Source: an uncultured Akkermansia sp.
GTDB lineage: Bacteria; Verrucomicrobiota; Verrucomicrobiia; Verrucomicrobiales; Akkermansiaceae
Direction of reading: 5' to 3'
NCBI GenBank assembly: GCA_904501975.1
Contig: CAJGCZ010000022.1
Location: 1-38,090, forward strand
DNA length: 38,090 nt
Of the stretch, positions 36,843 through 38,090 are shown in pieces (within the stretch, counting starts at the first letter, position 1; the number at the start of each line of letters is the position of its first letter). The position numbers were made by a program, and so were the translations under genes. A model generated the notes under the pieces. It was not told where the DNA came from, did not search any database, and saw nothing but the letters and a program-made list of their open reading frames with translations.

Positions 36843-38090
36843 TTACTCCTGAGAATCTGTAGTGCCGGATTCTACGGCTTCAGCGTTTTCCTCTTCAGGG
36901 GATTCATCCTCATCATCGGCGATAACGAGCGTGATTTCCTGGATGGATTCCTTATCGTTCAGGGTCATGAGCTTCACGCCCTGAGCGGTACGACCGGTGG
37001 TGCGGATGGAGTTCACCTTCATGCGAACGGACTGGCCACCGGAGGTCATAATCATGAGCTCATCGGCATCCGTTACGGTGGAGGCAGAGACCACAAGGCC
37101 CGTCTTCTCGGTGCAGTTCATGGTCTTGATACCGATACCACCGCGGCTCTGGAGACGATAGGCGCCAAACTTGGTGCGCTTGCCCAAGCCGTTCTCGGAC
37201 ACCACGAGCAGCGAGTAGGCAGAACCGGAATCAGCGGCATCATCAGCCATCTCTTCTGCAGCGGCTTCCGTGGCTTCTGCAGTCTCCTCAGCATCATCGG
37301 CAGCGGGAGTAGCGGTTTCGCCCTCGGGCACCACAGCCATGGCCACCACATAGTCGCCCTCGCGCAGCTTAATACCACGCACACCGATGGTGTTGCGGCC
37401 CTGCGTGCGCATTTGGCTTTCGGAGAAGCGAATGCTCATACCATTATGGGTCACGATAATCACATCCTGCTCACCGGTGGTAAGCACAGCATTGACAAGG
37501 GAGTTGCCCTCCTCCAAGTTAATGGCAATGATACCGGCCTTACGGTAGTTCACGAAGTCGTTGAGGGCGGTCTTCTTGACGGTACCGTCCTTGGTAGCAA
37601 AGACCACGTTGCCGGACCCCTCTGCGAAGGTAATATCCTTGCCGTCCTCGCTCACCTTGCGCTCTAAGCGCAGAATGGCAGCAATACGCTCGTCCTGCTG
37701 CATATCGAGCAGGTTCTTAATGGAACGGCCCTGGGCGCTGCGAGCAGCCTCGTCAATCTCGTACACACGCTCCACATACACACGGCCGGTGTTGGTGAAG
37801 AACATGATGTAGTCGTGATTCTGAGCGGCAAAGAGGTGTTCAACGTAGTCGTTAGAATCCTTCTTGTTCTTGGTGGTAGCGGCCTTAATACCCTTACCGC
37901 CACGAGCCTGCAAGCGGTACTCATCGGAGTTGGTGCGCTTGATGTAGCCACTGTGAGAGATGGTCACAATCATGGAGTCATTGGGGATAAGGTCCTCAAT
38001 GGCCATATCGCCCTCAAACGGGATGATGTGGGTCATGCGCGGGGTGGCGTACTTCTCCTTGATGGTGCGCAGCTCATCCTTCACAATGCC
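36843..38090 (-). CDS. gyrA: DNA gyrase subunit A, C-terminal part (runs off the window)
   Basis: The last 416 residues of GyrA; the gene continues past the right edge, and the GTG at 38084 is internal. Visible is the end of the coiled region (MKDELRTIKEKYATPRMT) and the beta-pinwheel C-terminal domain, which wraps DNA so that gyrase can introduce negative supercoils. Blade motifs such as GKGIKAATTKN, AQGRSIKNLL, RNTIGVRGIKL and TAQGVKLMTL recur. The GyrA box reads QARGGKG where the consensus is QRRGGKG. An acidic Ala/Glu insertion (about 36 residues, PEGETATPAADDAEE onward) lies between two blades, and the tail is acidic. Confidence 0.93.
   Translation of the reverse strand, partial: GIVKDELRTIKEKYATPRMTHIIPFEGDMAIEDLIPNDSMIVTISHSGYIKRTNSDEYRLQARGGKGIKAATTKNKKDSNDYVEHLFAAQNHDYIMFFTNTGRVYVERVYEIDEAARSAQGRSIKNLLDMQQDERIAAILRLERKVSEDGKDITFAEGSGNVVFATKDGTVKKTALNDFVNYRKAGIIAINLEEGNSLVNAVLTTGEQDVIIVTHNGMSIRFSESQMRTQGRNTIGVRGIKLREGDYVVAMAVVPEGETATPAADDAEETAEATEAAAEEMADDAADSGSAYSLLVVSENGLGKRTKFGAYRLQSRGGIGIKTMNCTEKTGLVVSASTVTDADELMIMTSGGQSVRMKVNSIRTTGRTAQGVKLMTLNDKESIQEITLVIADDEDESPEEENAEAVESGTTDSQE

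Overview
The window is a continuous stretch of bacterial chromosome. It looks like a host-associated member of the Verrucomicrobiota, most likely near Akkermansiaceae. This rests on protein content and style, not on a marker gene: a Na+-pumping methylmalonyl-CoA decarboxylase operon as in propionate producers, a Clostridia/Bacteroides-like PPi-type phosphofructokinase, many small lipoproteins and other envelope proteins, a PiT transporter with a PhoU-like tail, and a small basic protein of a kind I associate with this phylum. Few genes have a Shine-Dalgarno sequence.

Layout. 1-4.1 kb: a hairpin array, then tatD and radC (ATGA overlap) and a tail-specific protease. 4.1-9.2 kb: a PhoR-like histidine kinase; divergently, an Lrp/AsnC regulator with an aminotransferase; a small element carrying a four-helix-bundle gene between long inverted repeats; a CPBP protease; a sugar nucleotidyltransferase. 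9.4-13.6 kb: mmdA-mmdD-mmdC-mmdB, which converts methylmalonyl-CoA to propionyl-CoA and CO2 while exporting Na+. 13.6-19.4 kb: leuA-pth, a gene-less relative of the four-helix-bundle element, SMUG1, parA-comF and a Xer recombinase. 19.4-25.4 kb: envelope genes (lipoproteins, a two-motif aspartic protease, a likely outer-membrane barrel, Sel1 and DUF1963 proteins), tRNA-Thr, and a 465-bp nested fold-back element. 25.5-31.2 kb: pfp, a proline-rich lipoprotein, a small membrane protein overlapping an M15 peptidase (lysis-cassette-like), a small basic protein, panE and a TPR-like protein. 31.2-38.1 kb: an M50 protease, two identical tRNA-Asn genes, the PiT transporter, fucU-queD-bioG, a likely minus-strand non-coding RNA, and the 3' part of gyrA running off the right edge.

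Two themes stand out. First, good sigma-70-like promoters lie so that the predicted transcription start falls on or within about 2 nt of the start codon for at least eight genes on both strands. Leaderless translation therefore appears common here, and this corrects several start codons. Second, several families of small palindromic elements lie against stop codons or terminators and share sequence modules. One carries an S23/Avd-like four-helix-bundle gene between 32-bp inverted repeats made of four heptamers; two shorter relatives carry no gene. This is the best candidate for an undescribed mobile or regulatory system. Everything is read by eye, without alignment or folding software.
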